Source of the DNA: Isoetes taiwanensis
Lineage: Eukaryota > Streptophyta > Lycopodiopsida > Isoetales > Isoetaceae
Direction of reading: 5' to 3'
Length of the DNA stretch: 64,000 bases
Assembly (NCBI GenBank): GCA_021234155.1
Contig: JAJEKV010000011.1
Span: 10,581,712-10,645,711, forward strand
Positions 1 to 11,452 of the stretch are shown piece after piece (the first letter of the stretch is position 1; each line of letters opens with the position of its first letter). The translations under genes were made by a program, and so were the position numbers. A model generated the notes under the pieces. The model saw only the letters and a list, made by a program, of their open reading frames with translations. It had not been told where the DNA came from and made no database searches.

Positions 1-1403
1 AGCCAATCGTTGGTCCAACAACTCGACACCATGGAGTAGTTAATGGGGACTTCATCGTGACAATACCACAGGAAGAAGACTATAAAGATGAGGGCTACAA
101 CGTTTAGGATGATCTTAGAATAGCAAGAAGGATGGAGATGTGCGTTGAGAGAACATAAGATTTGCCAAGAAGAACGTCTGTTAGTTTGGCATAGCAGAGT
201 GTACCAGACTTAGAGATCTCTATTATCGCAGTTCACTTCTCTTGTTTGCTAAGAATGGTCTAGTAATCTAATTGATAAATGTGGCTGGAATAACAAAAAC
301 TTCTGCATTCAATGGAATTTCATTCATTACAGTTTTTTTGACTTCTATGGCTTCCTCCTCTTAATCTCTAAGACAATTGCTCCCTCTTGTCATCTCATAT
401 GCTTTCTATCTGAAATTTTACTCTTCTCTTGCTTGCTTCATTTATGGTTTCTGCATTTTATCAGGTACACTTGGCATGATTTTCTCTTCTTATAATGAGC
501 TTAGCTTTGCGAATCATATGGGTGGTATATGCTGTACGAAGCAATTTCAGTGTTCTGGACTCTAGACCTTTTTGGTCTGACAGATAATCAATGCGTAACT
601 GGATATGTGCCATCTTATTCGGCTTTACTTGTTCGAAGGGCGTTTACTCTTTGCTCTAAGTCTAGCCTCGGCTATGTATTTGATCATACTCTTTTACTCT
701 AGAAAGATTGACATGAATTTTATTTTGTAGTATTTGTATAATCAATGAATAAAAAGAAAAGAAAAAAAATACTCTCTTGTTCTAAAAAATAAAAATAAAT
801 AAATAATGTGCATCCGAAATGCTTGACATGGAGGATATTCATAGCTGCATACACATTTTCAAACCAATAAGAAACTCAGTGAAGAGAAATGTTCGCGGCA
901 AAGTAATGGAGCAATTGGAGTATGCTATATACAAGGGGACAAGCCACTAAAAACTTTTAGATGAGTGGTTCTAATACTATGCTATTACTTGTGCACTTAA
1001 AAGACTCATTCTAACAAGAAGAGAAAGAAGAAGAAAAACCAATATAAGATACCTACACAATACTAACACTGCTATGATATGTAGCAAAATAACTTGACTC
1101 CTAGAAGAAGGTCCCAAGAGGGGGTGCATTCTCCATATTATCTAGATACGCATGCATGCACATCACATTACACACGTATATATCAGGATCGTATACACCG
1201 AAGTTGGGAGGGAAGGGGAACTGGAGCCAGCTTACTAATTATCCATGCAGGCTTGCGAGTTTGAATTCAATAAGTCTATTGTGGTAATGATTAGTATCGG
1301 AGCCCAGGTCAATTCCTCGTGGCAACATTGGTGTGTTCCATATGCTTAAAGGCAGCCATCTCAAGGAAGGGGAGGAATTCATATGTTTGTGGGGTCATAA
1401 TGG
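1..1403. repeat. R1 dispersed repeat, copy A (near-identical to 18281-19681)
   Basis: Positions 1-1403 match 18281-19681 almost base for base; I saw only a handful of substitutions and short homopolymer or 2-base indels. The copy probably extends left of the window. From about 900 on it also aligns, more distantly, with copies C (from about 24400) and D (from about 47050). A site at 1291-1310 (TTAGTATCGGAGCCCAGGTC) resembles the complement of the 3' end of initiator tRNA-Met, the usual primer site of plant LTR elements. This suggests LTR plus leader sequence, but no coding domain follows. No gene is supported here; the 62-residue frame at 377-565 recurs identically in copy B only because the repeat does. 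Confidence 0.85.
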
Positions 1404-2110
1404 GTGTATATGATAGCGCATGAAAATGATCCCCTGGGGTATGCAACATGTTTTTCCTCCTCTACATTGTTTGTAAATTCTGCATGCACCAAGCAATGTT
1501 CTCCATGTCATAATGGAAGCTTGAAATGCCATGCTTGTTCTAAGGTCCCTTGCGTCATTTGCCTAATGTCCGTCCAAGACTGACCAATCATGCACTCATA
1601 GTGCTTAATCCTCGAAGCGAGACCGCGGTCAAAATTCATTGCAACATAATAATGATAAGCCACCTCTATGAAACCACGTGGCTAATCAGGGTCACAAATA
1701 AGCTAACTTTCAGTCCATCGTGTGATGTGTGATGTGAAATTGTGCTTTGGTGATACTAAGCTTGTTGATGTGTGTGAGATGATGATGAAAGATAGGAAGT
1801 TCATGCTACTATCATTCAGACATGAAGCAACCATCATTTAGAGTTTATCCATACCCTTATTGGCCCGAACCTGTTACTTTCATTCAGAAATACCAGTATA
1901 TCCTTTTAAACCACAACCTTACTTTTAAACCATAACCTTATTAACTGTAGGCATTATTTTTACATAGTGGTCCAAAAACCATTTCCATCCTTTACATATG
2001 AACAATTTCCCAGCATATATTATCATTGACTAAGAAGTCATACACCTTGCAGTATCTTAAAGCATCCTCCTTGGAAAACAACCATCCTGAATAGCTAAAA
2101 GATCCACCAT
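1404..2110. other. Anonymous AT-rich DNA
   Basis: Homology to copy B stops at 1403 and no coding frame, RNA gene or transposon end could be recognised up to 2110. Confidence 0.5.
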
Positions 2111-2244
2111 CCATAACCACATAGGATTTATCTTTAACCCAGCCTCTACTATCTTTAATTAAGAAGTCATACATCATCCATAACCACATAGGATTTATCT
2201 TTAACCCAGCCTCTACTATCTTTAATTAAGAAGTCATACATCAT
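2111..2244. repeat. 67-bp perfect tandem duplication
   Basis: Unit 2111-2177 is repeated exactly at 2178-2244. The identity of the two units points to a recent duplication or an assembly artefact. No flanking gene could be identified. Confidence 0.9.
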
Positions 2245-4930
2245 CAGTATATTACTTAAAACCCCAAACATATAACATAATGTTATTCTTCAAAATCCAG
2301 AAGCATATTACTATACTGCATAAGAGTCAAATGACCAAGAGGTCAAAACACTGAATTTCTTTGCATAATAATAGTCAAATCAAGAGGCCAACACACTGAA
2401 CTTAAAAAATTGCATAATAAAGCAGAATGCACTAACCACTGCTACAACAAACTTCAACAACTACAAAGAGATTTCTTCAACAAATCTCCAGGTCTTTGTC
2501 CATATTTTTCTGTCTTATTAGCTCGTTTTTGGGTAATCAGTGGACCCAATATGCGATCTGCTCAGAGCAGACAGTAATATTAGAAGTTGTATATGGTTAA
2601 CATGTTTACAACAATATATAGCAACTTACCATTAGTACAGCTGCCGTCCTTTTATCACTTCACTCGCTTTAGGAAAACCTTCAGGTTTCATACCCTTTGA
2701 AACACAATAGAAACTTTGCCTTTCCTCCTAATAGTACTCCTCGAGATGAAGCTGCCGCATCGATCCACTTTGAAACGTAGTTAGCTTATTTGTGATCCCG
2801 GCAATTTGTGCCATAAATACCGCTTAAGATTCTCTGTATGAAAGCTATAAAAGATCCCATTTTACCAGCTTGAGAATACTTGGAATATACCAGTTCTGAA
2901 CAACAAAAGAAATGCAGCATCTGCTTGATTCGGTTTATCACATTGACTGTGAAAAGGACAGACAAAAGCTTATGGAAAAGACTCTATAGGCTACATTTAA
3001 TCTGTGATTTTTGACACTTGCAATGTGGCTATAGACTGCGCTAATCTGTGATTTTTGATACTTGCAATTGAGTATGGAATGCCTGCTAGCTTCTGCAAAG
3101 GTTTTCCATAGGCCAAGGCTGACTCAATTGGGAGAAGATGGAGAATAAAGCTCCATCCTCTGCTTTATCTGCCATTAACCATAAAAAGCGGAAAATAATG
3201 GCAGAGTCTGCGGATTCTTTAGTGCAGACAGATCATGAAGTGTTAAGCTAGACATAGATGTCCAATGTCTAATGTTAAAAAATCTAACCCATAATACATG
3301 ACTGAGCTCTTGTAAGAGAATAGCAAGACATGTGATAAATTAGCAGCACTTTTGATAAACAGGAAAAATAAATGGCCATTCAATAACCATGATGTACCTT
3401 ATTATATCTGTTGTGGCCCTTACACGAAGCAACTCTTTGTTGTGTAAAGTCTAATAGTTTTGAACAACTCGTTACAACTTCTACTGCAGTACAAAATTTC
3501 GTTGCCCTTCATATATTCTAGCTTTCTCCCAAAAGGTAAATATAATTTGAGGGATTATAAATGCACATAGAAAGCACTTCAATGTTGCATATCTAATTTT
3601 AGCACAATAGACATAGACTGATGAACATGAACATACTGGGCTCTGCAGGTGTGCTATAACCGGAGCAGACGACGTGCACCTTACATGCCCTTTCATTTTA
3701 TTTTCAGCACAGATCATGCAACGTACCTATATAGAAGGTCCCTGAGAAGAAATTTTAGATTACTGTAGCTCTAGAACCAAACCTTGGAATCAACCAACAG
3801 AAATAGGTGAGTATGAAGAAGCCTCACTTACAGGAAAGAGTTAAAGCGGAAGAGGAATTTGAAGCCCGCTTTAATGGTCACGGCCAGCTCCGGCAATATA
3901 TCATTTTGAGTTTTTTTTTCCCTAGGGCTAGCGTTGGGAGTGAATGACTTACCGAATAACAGTCTACCTCTGCTCTTCGTCAAAAAACGCTTTTCAAAAG
4001 GAGCCCTGGAGTCATGGAAGGAAAACGGCAAGAGAAGATATCGTGGTAGAGAACCGCCCTTTTTTTTGCAGCATTTTCATGGACATCCTTCAAATCCGAC
4101 CACTCTTCATCCACAAACCCGCAACTTCTAACTGACCATCGGAATAGACTCATACAAAAAGCCTCCAGATACATACCGGGCTCCGTGAAAAAGTGCAGAA
4201 AAAGAATTTCAAGAAAGCCACGTTAAAATGATGAAGCGACACCTCTCTTCTCTATGCCACGTGGCCAAATATGGCTCGCCCATGGGGACGGAGGGGCAAA
4301 CGAACAAATCTGGGCCGTCGATCGGGGGGCAGGGACATTGAGACGATCTTGGCCGTCGATCGGGCGCACAGACCGACGCCACGGTTTTATAATATAGGAT
4401 TAGATCTAGTTCTTTAGTTCTTCTGTGATGTATATGGATGATGTATCTATGTGAACTCATTGTATTGGGAAGGGAGGTAGAGACCCTAAGGCCTAGTAGT
4501 TGATGCTCCTAGCTAGCCTCTTTAGCACACTGTAAATTCGGCCTGTGTACAAGAACCCCACCTGGTTGTGGGTGAAGGGGCCAGACTGGCTCATAAGGAG
4601 GTTCGTGTTCTGACTCTTGAACAATCCCCCTGGTGTGTAAAGTCTACCGGGGATCGCTGTGGACTAGGTCTAATGGCTTGCCACTGAGTGAGGGCAAGGC
4701 ATGGACTCGACACCCGTGGAGTGATGCGTCACTCTCCATTAGGTTCAAGTCGAATAAGGGCAGTGGCCCTCTAGTCACCTTGAGTCAGCATATAGATCTC
4801 TAGAGGGAGTGATCCCTACCTGCCCTATCGGAACTGGGGAGATGCAACCCAGGAATAGCCCCTTTGGCTATGCATCCGGCGGGCTACAGTCAGATCCCAA
4901 CACTTTTCAACCTACTTTGCAAAGTGTGCA
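2245..4930. other. Anonymous DNA without a supported gene
   Basis: I see only short frames without family resemblance. Two copies of a GC-rich phrase (GGCCGTCGATCGGG) lie near 4313 and 4351. A minus-strand frame near 3828-4031 is followed by a donor-like GTAAGTG, but it has no start codon and no recognisable domain, so no gene is called. Confidence 0.4.
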
Positions 4931-4934
4931 CAGG

Positions 4935-5675
4935 AGGGGCGGATGGAGTGTGCCAGAGGGCTGGATGGGGATTTCCCTACGAGATGTATGACCGGGCGAT
5001 ATTTAGTAAAGAGCGTCACAATGGTATCCAAGCAATTTTCTTAGTTGACCAAGATCTAGAACTAACCATATCCCTGACTAAGTAGTCTAACCGGCCTAAT
5101 AGATCATAGGATGGAAATTCCAGCATTGAACCTCGAAAAGTGGGAGAAATTTTTTCTCTTAAGTAGTGGGGTCATAAAGTTAGGCTAAATTATAGATGCA
5201 GGGAAAAGGGTGAGTCAAATTAACATTCTAGTAAGATTGGAGTGAAAATTATGCACGAGCATCAAATTTATGCAAAATATGCACAGGAGGGATGGATGGA
5301 GTGGTCAACCCCTAGCCATTGTCTATAGCCAGCCCCGCCATTGCCATATCTCAATTTGCTCTATTTTAAGGCCCAGCTGTAAGTTACCTACCTTATGAGT
5401 CTGAGCCTGGGTAGGAGCTCATATGTTTTACGGCATGTTGGTATCCTTGATGTATCTATAGTAGTATGGATGCGCTACCCTTCGAGGTAGTTGATTGTAC
5501 TATTTAGTTTTAGTGCTGATGTTATGTTATGCTTCCGCTGTTATAGGAGCCCATAGGCGAAGGGCGTCAAGGGGATATCTTGGGTGCGGATAGACGGAGG
5601 GCCCATGCGGCCGGAAGGCTGGATGGGGGATTTCCTACGAGATGTATGACCAGGCGTCGTATATTTAGTAGGGAG
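4935..5675 (+). repeat. LTR-end-like direct repeats with tRNA-iMet-like primer site
   Basis: About 75 bases ending in GAGCGTCACA occur at roughly 4950-5020 and again at roughly 5600-5671, sharing the phrase ACGAGATGTATGACC. Right after the first copy, 5022-5033 reads TGGTATCCAAGC, close to the canonical plant primer-binding site TGGTATCAGAGC. The second copy lacks it, as a 3' LTR should. This fits the two LTR ends of a very small (TRIM-like) or internally deleted LTR element, but the left LTR boundaries were not found. Confidence 0.4.
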
Positions 5676-5867
5676 CGTCACAACGCACTAGATGGGATAT
5701 ATTTGGGCTTTCCAAAAATGTTGTACTGCTACACATTTTAGTGTTTAGAATTCAATTTTATACTGAAAAGACCCCAACAGCACAACGTACATATTTGGCG
5801 CGTATATCGTCATATAATTTTTTTTCTATATTTGGCGCATATATCGTCATATAATTTTATTTTATTT

Positions 5868-5985
5868 TTTTTTTTTAAAAGAACTTCTTTTATTGGCATA
5901 TAAGTTAACATTTTATTATAGAGACTTGAACTCGTGACCTTCCATCTCCAACCAAGATGCTTACCAACACACCAAACTCTCTTTA
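5868..5985 (-). repeat. tRNA-derived SINE-like element
   Basis: On the minus strand a box A-like segment (complement of 5960-5975, TTGGTGTGTTGGTAAG) is followed about 30 bases on by a box B-like GAGTTCAAGTCTC (5921-5934). An A-rich tail follows, seen as the T-run at 5865-5876 on the plus strand. This is the layout of a plant SINE. The clover-leaf is not intact, so it is not a functional tRNA. Confidence 0.55.
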
Positions 5986-6034
5986 GTGTGATATATCATA
6001 ACATATATATGTTCTTATGTTTGTCGCGCTCAAT

Positions 6035-6375
6035 CCGACCGTTGATCCGAGATCCTACGGCTCACGTGGCTTTGAGACGTATCCTACGACCCAGATGGCT
6101 TGGGAGTTTGTTTGTAGATTATATGTAAGTGATGCTACGGTCCAGGTTGATCTGATCCTGATCGTCGGTCCGAGATCCTACGGCTCACGTTGATTTGGGA
6201 CACATCCTACGGTGCACATGGCTTTGGGAATTATATATAATCGATACTACGGTCTAGGTTGATTCGATTCTGATCTTCGATCCGAGATCTTACGGCTCAC
6301 GTGGCTTGGCACATATCCTACGGTGCACATGACTTTGGGAATTTTATGTAATAGATCCTATGGCTCATGTTGCTT
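6035..6375. repeat. About 112-bp tandem repeat, three units
   Basis: Three imperfect units (about 6035-6146, 6147-6258 and 6259-6370) each contain ATCCTACGGCTCACGTGGCTT or a variant, then ATCCTACGGTGCACATGGCTT or a variant, then CTACGGTC. Within a unit the ATCCTACGG phrase itself recurs. The array has no coding frame of note. Confidence 0.7.
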
Positions 6376-6477
6376 TAATTATTGTCACATGTGAGATCTC
6401 GACCCTTGATCGGGTCCAAGATCCTACGGCCCAAGTTGAATGCTCATCCCTTAGGAAAAGGCTTTTAAAATTTTTAT

Positions 6478-6552
6478 GTTGCGTGGGGATTCGAACCCTA
6501 GCCATTGACCCCCCAACCCCCCATTCTAACCACTAGACCAAGCATTAATTCC
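6478..6552 (-). repeat. tRNA-like SINE head
   Basis: The minus strand has a good box A (complement of 6526-6540, TGGTCTAGTGGTTAG) and a perfect box B, GGTTCGAATCC (within 6485-6499). The anticodon arm between them is G-rich and does not fold as a normal tRNA, and the 3' side lacks an acceptor match. I read it as the head of a SINE or a tRNA pseudogene. Confidence 0.55.
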
Positions 6553-6614
6553 AAAAATTATTTATGTTTTAAATATACTTAAGGGTAATGTTTTCATTAA
6601 GATAAAATAGACTA

Positions 6615-7295
6615 TAACATTCTAGCTAGTTCAAGAAAGTTCTAGAATGTTCTGGAAGGCTCTAGAAAGTTCTAGAATCTTCTAGAAAGTTCTAGAACAT
6701 AAAAGAATCTAGGGGGATCTAAGAAAATTCTTCCAGAAAGTTCCAAATTGTTCTAATAAGTTTTAGAATATTCTAGAATGTAGGGAAATCTATGAGAATG
6801 TAAGGAAATCTAGGGAAATACTTCTTAAAGTTCTAGAATATATTGAAAGTCTTAGAATGTTCCAGAAAGTCTTAGAATGTTCTAAAAAGTTATAGAATGT
6901 AAAGGAATCCAGAAGAATCTAATAGAATCTAAGAAAATCTTATAAAATGTAAGAGAATCTAGAGCCTAAGGGAATCCCTTAAAATCTGGGGGATCTAAAG
7001 GAATCTTCATAAAATCTAAGGGAATCTAAGAAAATGTTGATGAAATCTTAGAGTATCTAAGGGAATCTTTATAAAATCTCTTTGAAATCTCATGTAATGT
7101 ACGGGAACCTAGGGCAAACTCATAAAATCTAAAGGAATCTAAGGGGATCTTCATAGAATCTTGAAGAATCTAGGGAAATCTAATGGAATCTAGAGGGAAT
7201 CTTATAAAATTTAGAGAAATGCTCACGAAACCTCTAAGAGAACCTTGGTAGAATCTTAGAGAATCTATAAATTTAGAGTATTCTCAAGAGATTCT
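6615..7295. repeat. Decameric minisatellite (TTCTAGAANN / GAATCTAAGG)
   Basis: A strict 10-bp period is visible at 6620-6697, where eight successive units read TTCTAGAANN with few changes. The period stays recognisable, decaying, to about 7295 with variants such as TCTTAGAATG and AATCTAAGGG. No coding frame. The strict part is also an array of heat-shock-element modules (see findings). Confidence 0.85.
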
Positions 7296-7424
7296 TTTAG
7301 AATGTAGGGCACGACAAGAACTTGCACGTAGAAACATGCTAAAACTCGAACATGCACCGTAGGACGCATTAAATTTCTTGTATATGTATGTGCTTTTCTT
7401 CAAAATAGCAAACTCTATTAAAAC

Positions 7425-7492
7425 TCTCTTGTAGGAACTTGAACCCCTATCACCAAGCCGGCTCCTTACCAACACGATAAGAATCTTTTTAA
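7425..7492 (-). repeat. tRNA-derived SINE-like head
   Basis: On the minus strand CGTGTTGGTAAGG (complement of 7464-7476, box A-like) precedes GGGGTTCAAGTTCC (7433-7446, box B-like). The wording is close to the SINE-like copy at 5868-5985, so the two probably belong to one family. Confidence 0.5.
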
Positions 7493-8889
7493 TGAATACA
7501 ATAGTTTCTTGTTCTACTTATCTGTTAATAAGTCTGTTTCCTATTTAAAATAGAAGACTTCAGCCTAGCAATTGTCTTCCCCTAAACTAATGATGTCCTG
7601 GCAAATGCAGAGGCTTAAATATTTTCCCTAGCAGACGTTTTGATAGTGATTTTCTTTCACCTCTGCCATGATTTGATCTACATCAAATTCATGTGCTTTA
7701 TATTCTACATTATTCGACAACCATAGCTAACGCTATTTTCTATGGTGTTTAAGCATTGACTTGACTCACTTTCCAGGGAAGGCAATTTTATTGACCCAAC
7801 CAACTACGGATTGCCATGCAATACTCCCTTAAGCCATGGTTTCAAACAGTCGTGCACACTTTATAGATCATTTTCCCATACCACGATACATCTTCCACAA
7901 GGTATAGCGACTAGTTGTATTGAGACCCCACAATAATGTTGAATTTTTGCTTCAGATTATCAAAGTATAAACTTTAGTAGTTTCCTTGTACCAAACTCCA
8001 CCGCTATATGGCAGTGATTATATGGTTGCACCACATGCCTGCCAAACTGATGCTAGCCAATCCAATTTGGAGTTGTTCTACTGTAACTGTATGATGGTAT
8101 TCAACCATTGTTGACTAGTCACCCCATTGTAGAGTACCTAAATGTGGGAGCAAAGTATTTCCAACCATTACTTTAATGCCCTAGGGTCATTAAGTTCTAT
8201 GAATAAGCTACATACCTAGCGGGATTACATGAATATTCCAAACGTTAGTATCAATCAAGGACATGCTAAGAAAGGCCCCTTCTAATAATTGGTTCTTTGT
8301 GAACTTAACGTTCACCATGTTGTCCCATGCATTGAAATTCTTCTTTCATAAACCAGATATTCAACCAATGCAGAGCTTTCAAGCCCCTTCTTGATTTGCA
8401 AGCTGACACAACAATCTTTGGTTAGGTTTCACGAACTGCACAACCGAAATCTGTCCTAGCTTTTACTAGTAGACAACATCCCTCAAGTTACGCAACTCAT
8501 TTACAAAGCTGTGGAGGTAATAACCTTCCTATCCAGGTCACCTAAACATAATGAATAAAGGTCCTTCATTCCTTTCTTCTTCTTTGATATGTTCTCTACA
8601 GCTATGGTCGATCCCCTTTACCCCGGCCTTTGAAGGGTGTTGCTTACTAACTTCAACATTGCTCATCAACTGTACACTTGATACATCATATATAATTAAC
8701 TCTTTGGTCATGAGCTACAACAAATTCTTATTCCATAGGGTCACCAAACAATTTAATCCTTTAGATATTCTTTAACCCTCGTGTTGTCTTCCAAGTCACT
8801 ATTATGTTCCGCATGATATAACAGTCTATGTTCCAAGCTTAGAACCTTGTGTTCAAATTCCCCTATGTCTTTTGGCACTTTTTTTTTCC
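7493..8889. other. Anonymous DNA
   Basis: No gene, RNA or transposon end was recognised. Frames are short and lack domain resemblance. Confidence 0.4.
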
Positions 8890-9392
8890 CATAATTGGCC
8901 ATGCAATTCGATCCGACATGTAAAATTTCAGGGCCTAATCTGGGATATTGAGTGAGCAATTAGAGAAAATCCATTTCTGCAGCAGTTTTGCTAAAACAGT
9001 GAAGAACTTCTTAATTCAGCCCAAATTAAGCTAAATCAGATGGGGCTTTTCAGATTTTCATAATCGGCCATGCAATTCGATTCTATATGCAAAATTTAAG
9101 GATCTAATTTGGGATATTGTGTGCGCAATTAGAGAAAAACCATTTCCGCAACAGTTTTGGCACAATAAAGAATTTTTTATTTCAACCCAAATTAAGCTAA
9201 ACCAAACGGGGCTTTTTAGATTTCCATAATCGGCCATGCAATCCGATCCTACATGCAAAATTTCAAGGCCTAATTTGGGATATTGAGTGAATAATTAGAG
9301 AAAAGCCATTCTTGCAACAGTTTTGGTAAAACAGTGAAGAATATCTTAAGTCAGCACAAATCAAGTTAAATTAGATGGGTTTTTTAGGCTAA
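8890..9392. repeat. About 167-bp tandem repeat, three units
   Basis: Units 8890-9058, 9059-9223 and about 9224-9392 each start with CATAATYGGCCATGCAAT, carry a central GGGATATTG with AATTAGAGAAAA, and end in an AGATGGGGCTTTT-like phrase. Divergence between units is moderate and includes short indels. The length is typical of plant satellite monomers, but only three units are present. Confidence 0.85.
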
Positions 9393-11112
9393 ATATGGTC
9401 GAAATGACAATCCTACCTTGCTAGAAAAGTTTTATGAAAAGATCTGATGGCTTGAGCAACTAATTGGAGATTCACATGCCAATTTGGAGTTTGGGTCATT
9501 TCTGCGCACATGTCAGACTCCAATATGAAGAAATCGATGCTAATTTGATGGAAAATTCGAGCTGTGCAGAACGATTCTTGGCTGAAGAATCCTCTTAGTA
9601 CATGAAGGGCGTAAAAAAATGCGCCCACCAATACCCAGAAAAAAGCCAAAGCAGGGGTGCTAAAAGCATGCGTCCGGACGGGTGCTTTTGCACCCCACCA
9701 GCATACTTTTGCCCTGCACCTCGGCTCTTGTTGCTCTCGGAGCAGCGGCTGCACTTGAAGAATTTTGGAGGCTACTCCTTTTTGCTTGATTTTTCCATTC
9801 TCACCAACAATCATTGATAACAGGGAATGCTTAGTTGCTAATTTATCATTGCTATTTGCTTATTTCAGTTCCTGCAGACCTTCCCGGATATTTTGTAGCA
9901 TGGTATCCTTCACAATGGCGTGCGCTGGATTTTCAATGGCAAATTCAAAAAAGAAGTGCAGCCTTTCATCCGGAACAGTTTTAACTCTAAAGCCCTCCTT
10001 TGTATAGGACGTAAATCTTGAACCTGATCATATATAAATCTAACAATTTCATCAATCTTACGCTTCATTTTCTTTGTCATATTCCTGATATTGCAATCTT
10101 CTTGCGTCATTTCCATTCCTTCATTGTTCATCATGGTTCTTGCATGGTTTAAAGTTAGCTGGAGAAATTCTGGCAAGAAGGAGGGAAATCCTGGAGCTGG
10201 ACGAAGTTTTAGCCAGAAAGTGGGAAATTCTCCTAAAGTACAGGCGTTTCTTGGAGTGGTTAGAGCGGTGGGAATGAAATCTGGTTCATGATTGCGTTTA
10301 GTTGACGTGGCAAGTAGTTCCGAAAAAAAAAGGTTCCTTAATAGTGCTATTATGTACATACTGAAAAACCGGTTATGTATTTGAAATGCGATACATCTCT
10401 TACTCTACATTTGGCCAAATGTAGGACACCCTAGCATTCTATGGGGAGTAGTTTGTTGCTTGGGGGATTGGGGTTGTCGAGTTGCAAGGAAGCTCAGTTG
10501 TTCAATATTGGTATGCATTATATATATCGTCAAATCAAGTTGGCGTACGAATCTGTCAACTTTACTGCAAGGATTGACGAAAAACTTTTGCCCGACAAAA
10601 GGCTTCAGAGGAGCTTCAGACGAAAGGGAATACGAAGATAGACTATAAATCTTTCTTCTTTTCATATTACACACATCTTTAGAGAATGTTAGAAGAGATG
10701 CAAAAGCAAAAGTAGAAGGTCGTAGCTGTAGGAGCAAAAAGATAGGTCAATTTTAGAAGGTCGTAGTTCTCATAATATAGGTTGGATTTTTGCGACCTGA
10801 GGATTGCTAGAAAGGTCTTAGAGTCTAGTTTATTTAGCAATTCAGTGAAAAGGAATAAATATATTTTGAGTTATTGATGTTTTAATGACTAGTCTTGTTA
10901 TAAGACTGTTTGACTAATCTAGACGTGGTTTGTTAGTTTGTTGAACATTTATTTTCACAAACACTAAAAGCATTAAAACATTAGTGTAATTCATGCTTAT
11001 AAAACCCCTTTTTATATAGGTTGTATATGCATGATAAATGAATTATCATCTTTTTCGTGAAAGTTATGTAAAGCAATGGAGCGATATTCCCATGTGCTTG
11101 CAAATTATAAAA
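9393..11112. other. Unidentified; possible decayed minus-strand gene at 9860-10360
   Basis: A minus-strand frame at 9910-10359 encodes a charged, helix-prone segment (residues near MKRKIDEIVRFIYDQ). Its sense continues in another frame to about 9880 (FFFEFAIENPAHAIVKDT), as if one base were lost near 9965. I do not recognise the family. The rest of the stretch has no supported feature. Confidence 0.25.
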
Positions 11113-11340
11113 AGTCATGAGGTTATTTCAAAACATCATGGAACAACCATGTGATTTATTGAGAACCATAGAAAGTCATGAGGTTAAATTGAAACATCAT
11201 GGAAAATCCATGTGATTTATCAAAACCTATAAAAAGATTAAGTTGAAGCATCATGGAAAAGCCATGTGATTGATTAAAACTATAAAAAGGTTAAATTGAA
11301 ACATCATGGAAAAGCTATGTGATTTATCAAATCTATAAAA
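11113..11340. repeat. About 55-62-bp tandem repeat, four units
   Basis: Four imperfect units share AAACATCATGGAA, then CCATGTGATTTAT, then an ATAAAAAG-like phrase. No coding content. Confidence 0.75.
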
Positions 11341-11452
11341 GCAACGGATCAACGTTTTCCATATGCTTAATACTTTTATGTAATGTAATGTATTAGTCAA
11401 GCTCTCTTGGGCCTTGAAGACCATGGAGCTTCCAAGTACAGATTTATGCAAT

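Noticed and set aside
377-565. 62-residue frame repeated identically at 18655-18843
   Set aside because: Its identity reflects the near-perfect R1 duplication of all surrounding DNA, not protein-level constraint; no start context or domain.
3828-4031. Minus-strand exon ending in a GTAAGTG donor
   Set aside because: The frame has no ATG, no recognisable domain, and no downstream exon could be matched.
6478-6552. Functional tRNA gene
   Set aside because: Boxes A and B are good but the anticodon region is a G-run and acceptor and anticodon stems do not pair.
9602-9817. Overlapping frames on both strands near 9.4-9.8 kb
   Set aside because: No family resemblance and mutual overlap; only the 9860-10360 minus stretch has weak coding character.
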